Shown: piece by piece, positions 33,199 to 33,870 of the stretch | Numbering within the stretch: the first letter of the stretch is position 1 | Layout of the letters: each line of letters opens with the position of its first letter | NCBI GenBank assembly: GCA_029775925.1 | Contig: JARVKB010000020.1 | Location: forward strand, 1 to 33,870 | Origin: Nitrososphaeria archaeon | GTDB taxonomy: Archaea > Thermoproteota > Nitrososphaeria > Nitrososphaerales > JACAEJ01 | Length of the DNA stretch: 33,870 nt | Reading direction: 5' to 3' | Position numbers and translations under genes: made by a program | The notes under the pieces: model-generated | The model's database searches: none | Seen by the model: the letters and a program-made list of their open reading frames with translations, nothing else | What the model was told of the DNA's origin: nothing

Positions 33199-33870
33199 TC
33201 ATCGAACCTTTCCTTCTCGAGATGCCATGTAGACTTTGTATACGCGTTTTTCTCTAACAGCTTGCATGGCCTTTTTTGATAAGTATTCGAGGGATTCAAC
33301 AATTTCTGGAAGGAGTTTTGCTGGAATTCCCATGAACATGTGCTCAGGCGGCGTATCTGTGGCTTCGCGGCATCCATAACAGCCAGGGCTTATGTTAACC
33401 TCGCCTGTAATGTAGGGAACCACTGTTACATCTACGCAGCAGCATTGGAAAATGGAGGAGCTAAAGTTGAGGCGTCCCCCTTCTTTGAAGTTTCTGGCTA
33501 GGCAAAGCCACATTATCTGTTCAGGAAGCCCTTCAACCACGACGATGTCCGGCGTTAAAATAAAATCTTTTAAGATGCCGGCGACTACTGCCTTTGCCTC
33601 CCCAAGTTTTATTCGAGGTATCATGCTCATTGTTTTTGCAGCAGCTTCCTTGGTCGTGTAAAGTCCCAATGAACAAAGCATTTCTCCACTTGCAATCTTC
33701 TCTGGCAAAGGCGCAAAGCCCATTGCTGCTTTAGCCGCTGGACAGGCTAAATCCTCAGCAGTCAACATTAGTGTTTGCCCTCGTCTAGCAAGCATGAGAA
33801 GTTGACAATATCTGGATTTCTGTGGTGGAGACTTTATGTTCGGTTTTTGCTCCTCTGTTTTAACTATTTT
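33199..33870 (-). CDS. DUF169 family protein (partial, runs off the right edge)
   Basis: The frame is open to the window end, so the start lies beyond it. The first visible residues include KSRYCQLLMLARRG and LTAEDLACPAAKAAMGF, the DUF169 pattern RYCQ...D..ACP.A...GF. VEGLPEQIMWL, FQCCCVDVT, ISPGCYGCREAT and HMFMGIPAKLLPEIVESL follow. An internal ATG at 33795 would cut the conserved RYCQ block, so it is not the true start. It is only distantly like the DUF169 gene at 4.7 kb. It lies in the more GC-rich segment beyond the integrase and may be cargo. Confidence 0.8.
   Translation of the reverse strand, partial: KIVKTEEQKPNIKSPPQKSRYCQLLMLARRGQTLMLTAEDLACPAAKAAMGFAPLPEKIASGEMLCSLGLYTTKEAAAKTMSMIPRIKLGEAKAVVAGILKDFILTPDIVVVEGLPEQIMWLCLARNFKEGGRLNFSSSIFQCCCVDVTVVPYITGEVNISPGCYGCREATDTPPEHMFMGIPAKLLPEIVESLEYLSKKAMQAVREKRVYKVYMASREGKVR

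Overview
The window is from an archaeal chromosome, roughly 35% GC by eye. The archaeal signs are the 16S 5' end, an archaeal type A-like RNase P RNA, TiaS, Tsr3, SepCysS, a PAC2 protein, an archaeal LSm protein, TATA-like promoters with many leaderless starts, and tRNA-Ile with a small intron. A complete methanol methyltransferase set (MtaB, MtaC, MtaA) with a corrinoid-activating protein (RamA) points to methyl-compound metabolism. Together with SepCysS and a grpE-dnaK-dnaJ operon, this fits an uncultivated methylotrophic archaeon, possibly of the Bathyarchaeia or Methanomethylicia kind. The lineage is inference; the 16S part at the left edge would settle it.

Layout. 1-1.1 kb: 5' part of a 16S rRNA gene (minus strand) with its leader. 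1.1-2.9 kb: minus-strand operon PAC2, Hsp20, MobB-like. 2.9-3.45 kb: tRNA-like scrap, a truncated LAGLIDADG endonuclease fragment and tRNA-Ala(UGC). 3.4-5.8 kb: an adenylate-forming-enzyme relative without its P-loop, a DUF169 protein, and the remnant of a sodium symporter. 5.9-10.6 kb: a nucleotide-sugar-dehydrogenase-like protein, a PAP2 membrane phosphatase, TiaS, a stand-alone Lrp-type ligand domain, RNase P RNA and a 43-residue zinc ribbon. 10.7-13.6 kb: Tsr3 with PEP synthase. 13.7-19.2 kb (mostly plus strand): UPF0047 protein, GrpE, DnaK, DnaJ, a small zinc ribbon, an AK6-type kinase and an LSm protein.

19.2-28.9 kb is the metabolic core. After a 0.63 kb intergenic region come mtaB-mtaC-mtaA (plus). 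A second MttC-like corrinoid protein (minus), a DUF4443 winged-helix regulator (plus), and a minus-strand pair ramA plus a URO-D-like protein lacking the MtaA zinc ligands follow. MtaB would move methyl from methanol to MtaC and MtaA would pass it to coenzyme M. RamA would repair oxidised corrinoids. The second corrinoid protein and the zinc-less URO-D protein look like the parts of a second methyl-transfer route for an unknown substrate. SepCysS follows.

28.9-33.9 kb: isochorismatase-family hydrolase, a DUF488 operon whose last gene is decaying, a possible 14-codon lysine-rich ORF, prephenate dehydratase, and tRNA-Ile(GAU). Immediately after the tRNA sits a frameshifted tyrosine integrase and more GC-rich DNA carrying a second DUF169 gene. 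This looks like the remains of an element integrated at the tRNA.

Two genes (UPF0047 and LSm) have their conserved N-termini upstream of any ATG/GTG/TTG. They imply ATT and CTG starts or small sequence errors.
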